Source: Lentimicrobiaceae bacterium
GTDB lineage: Bacteria > Bacteroidota > Bacteroidia > Bacteroidales > WCHB1-69
DNA length: 6,975 nt
Direction: 5' to 3'
Assembly (NCBI GenBank): GCA_009776395.1
Contig: WRNX01000065.1
Span: 1 to 6,975 of the forward strand
Shown: positions 6,640 to 6,975 of the stretch, in pieces
Layout: every line of letters begins with the position of its first letter
Numbering within the stretch: the first letter of the stretch is position 1
Made by a program: the position numbers and the translations under genes
The notes under the pieces: generated by a model
Database searches by the model: none
The model's input: only the letters and a program-made list of their open reading frames with translations
What the model was told of the DNA's origin: nothing

Positions 6640-6688
6640 CAAAAATATCACTTTTTTTGATATATGAGACAAAAATATCACTTTTTTT
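6640..6688 (-). promoter_or_regulatory. Promoter/operator region of the membrane protein-HTH operon with two 19-bp direct repeats
   Basis: CAAAAATATCACTTTTTTT occurs exactly at 6640-6658 and at 6670-6688, a 30-bp period (about three helical turns). On the minus strand each repeat reads as an A-tract, GTGA, then TATTTTTG, so each ends in an exact match to the Bacteroidota -7 consensus TAnnTTTG. Each also has CAAAAA/TTTTTG inverted arms. The proximal box ends 31 bp before the ATG at 6608, a suitable leader length. The distal TTTG is 22 bp upstream of the proximal -7 box, slightly longer than the usual 19-21 for a -33 element. The regular spacing and position suggest binding sites for the HTH protein encoded downstream; this is inference. 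Confidence 0.6.
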
Positions 6689-6728
6689 TTGATTAATTAT
6701 TTAGAAACGGTGAAAAATAACTCTTCAA

Positions 6729-6767
6729 AAATTTATTTGATAAATTTAAGTTTTTTTGTCTTAAATT
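6729..6767 (-). terminator. Two overlapping AT-rich hairpins downstream of mscS
   Basis: Hairpin 1: AAATTTAT-TTG-ATAAATTT (6729-6747), perfect 8-bp arms. Hairpin 2: AATTTAAG (6743-6750) with CTTAAATT (6760-6767), perfect 8-bp arms around a 9-nt loop. They share 6743-6747, so only one can form at a time. Read on the minus strand they lie 23 bp past the mscS stop, and hairpin 1 ends in a run of five T residues, so an intrinsic terminator for mscS is possible. The stems are almost entirely A-T and would be weak. Confidence 0.4.
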
Positions 6768-6789
6768 GCTGTGCGTAAATTAGGGAATA

Positions 6790-6975
6790 TTACTCTTTGG
6801 GAATCGTGGAATGGCTGCCGTCTCTATGAGCCTCGTAATGCGGAACCACAAGTTCAATCCCCGCTTCACGAAATACATCCTGAATATGTTGGTTGAGTTC
6901 CGAGTAGATAGCCGGCATTTTGTTAGCGTCGTGAATGTATGCATTGATTTGATATTCTGCATAAAAATCGTCTAA
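6790..6975 (-). CDS. MscS-type mechanosensitive ion channel, C-terminal fragment (start lies beyond right edge)
   Basis: The minus strand is open from the window edge to a TAA at 6790-6792 and gives 61 residues. They begin LDDFYAEYQINAYIHDANKM and pass through PAIYSELNQHIQDVFREAGI to RDGSHSTIPKE. The Y-x-x-x-A-Y, K-M-x-x-I-Y-S-E-L, I-Q-D-V-F-x-E-A-G-I-E and P-H-Y-x-x-x-R-D-G motifs are those of the cytoplasmic C-terminal alpha/beta domain of MscS-family channels, which release solutes on hypo-osmotic shock. The pore helices are outside the window. The protein stops at IPKE, 12 residues earlier than the tail kept in the duplicated fragment at 5757-5921, because of one extra base that creates TAA. 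The gene before it is on the right; the membrane protein-HTH pair follows 182 bp downstream on the same strand. Confidence 0.9.
   Translation of the reverse strand, partial: LDDFYAEYQINAYIHDANKMPAIYSELNQHIQDVFREAGIELVVPHYEAHRDGSHSTIPKE
6793..6922 (-). repeat. Long direct repeat, right copy (mscS 3' end)
   Basis: Partner of 5796-5925 at an offset of 997 bp. This copy is in frame with the longer mscS reading frame that continues to the right edge. Of the 9 differences, about five are silent; the rest change three residues. The residues in this copy (Y, R) fit the MscS pattern better than those in the left copy. Confidence 0.93.

Noticed and set aside
6640..6688. CRISPR-like repeat pair
   Set aside because: Only two 19-bp units with an 11-bp gap, A/T-tract rich and placed directly at a gene's promoter; better read as operator sites.
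6780..6962. 60-codon minus-strand frame at the right edge
   Set aside because: It is in a different frame from the MscS C-terminus, which has clear family motifs over the same bases.

Overview
The window looks like chromosomal DNA from a Bacteroidota bacterium (roughly Flavobacteriia, Cytophagia or Chitinophagia; I cannot place it more closely). The clues are AT-rich DNA, genes mostly lacking Shine-Dalgarno sequences, promoter boxes of the Bacteroidota type TAnnTTTG, a very large AsmA-like protein with Bacteroidota-style motifs, and a uridine kinase carrying the TCTRQ-type motif I associate with this phylum.

Layout, left to right. (1) Positions 1-3680, minus strand: a 1170-residue membrane-anchored AsmA-family protein, followed 24 bp downstream by the start of a GNAT acetyltransferase that runs off the left edge. 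(2) 3681-3807: a divergent intergenic region with a good -7 promoter box for the rightward genes and a perfect palindrome close to the AsmA start. (3) 3808-5681, plus strand: uridine kinase (udk), then a 404-residue soluble GT-A/GT2-type glycosyltransferase, probably one transcription unit. (4) 5682-6975, minus strand: an accessory-looking region. It starts at the right edge with the C-terminal 61 residues of an MscS-type mechanosensitive channel. Then come a small four-helix membrane protein (124 aa) and a 67-aa Cro/C1-type (XRE) regulator separated by 2 bp, then a GC-rich structured element, and finally a second, truncated copy of the mscS 3' end facing the glycosyltransferase tail to tail.

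The most interesting part is region 4. A 130-bp segment of the mscS 3' end is present twice in direct orientation (5796-5925 and 6793-6922, about 93% identical, 997 bp apart). The regulator/membrane-protein pair lies between the copies. This is what is left when a DNA module enters the 3' end of a gene while restoring that end, or when a tandem gene duplication has partly decayed. No integrase or transposase is visible. The pair has its own promoter region with two 19-bp direct repeats that are candidate operators and also contain -7 boxes, so it is plausibly an autoregulated unit.

Regions 1 to 3 are ordinary envelope and nucleotide-salvage housekeeping genes. No rRNA, tRNA, CRISPR array or insertion sequence was seen, and no gene-free stretch exceeds about 190 bp.
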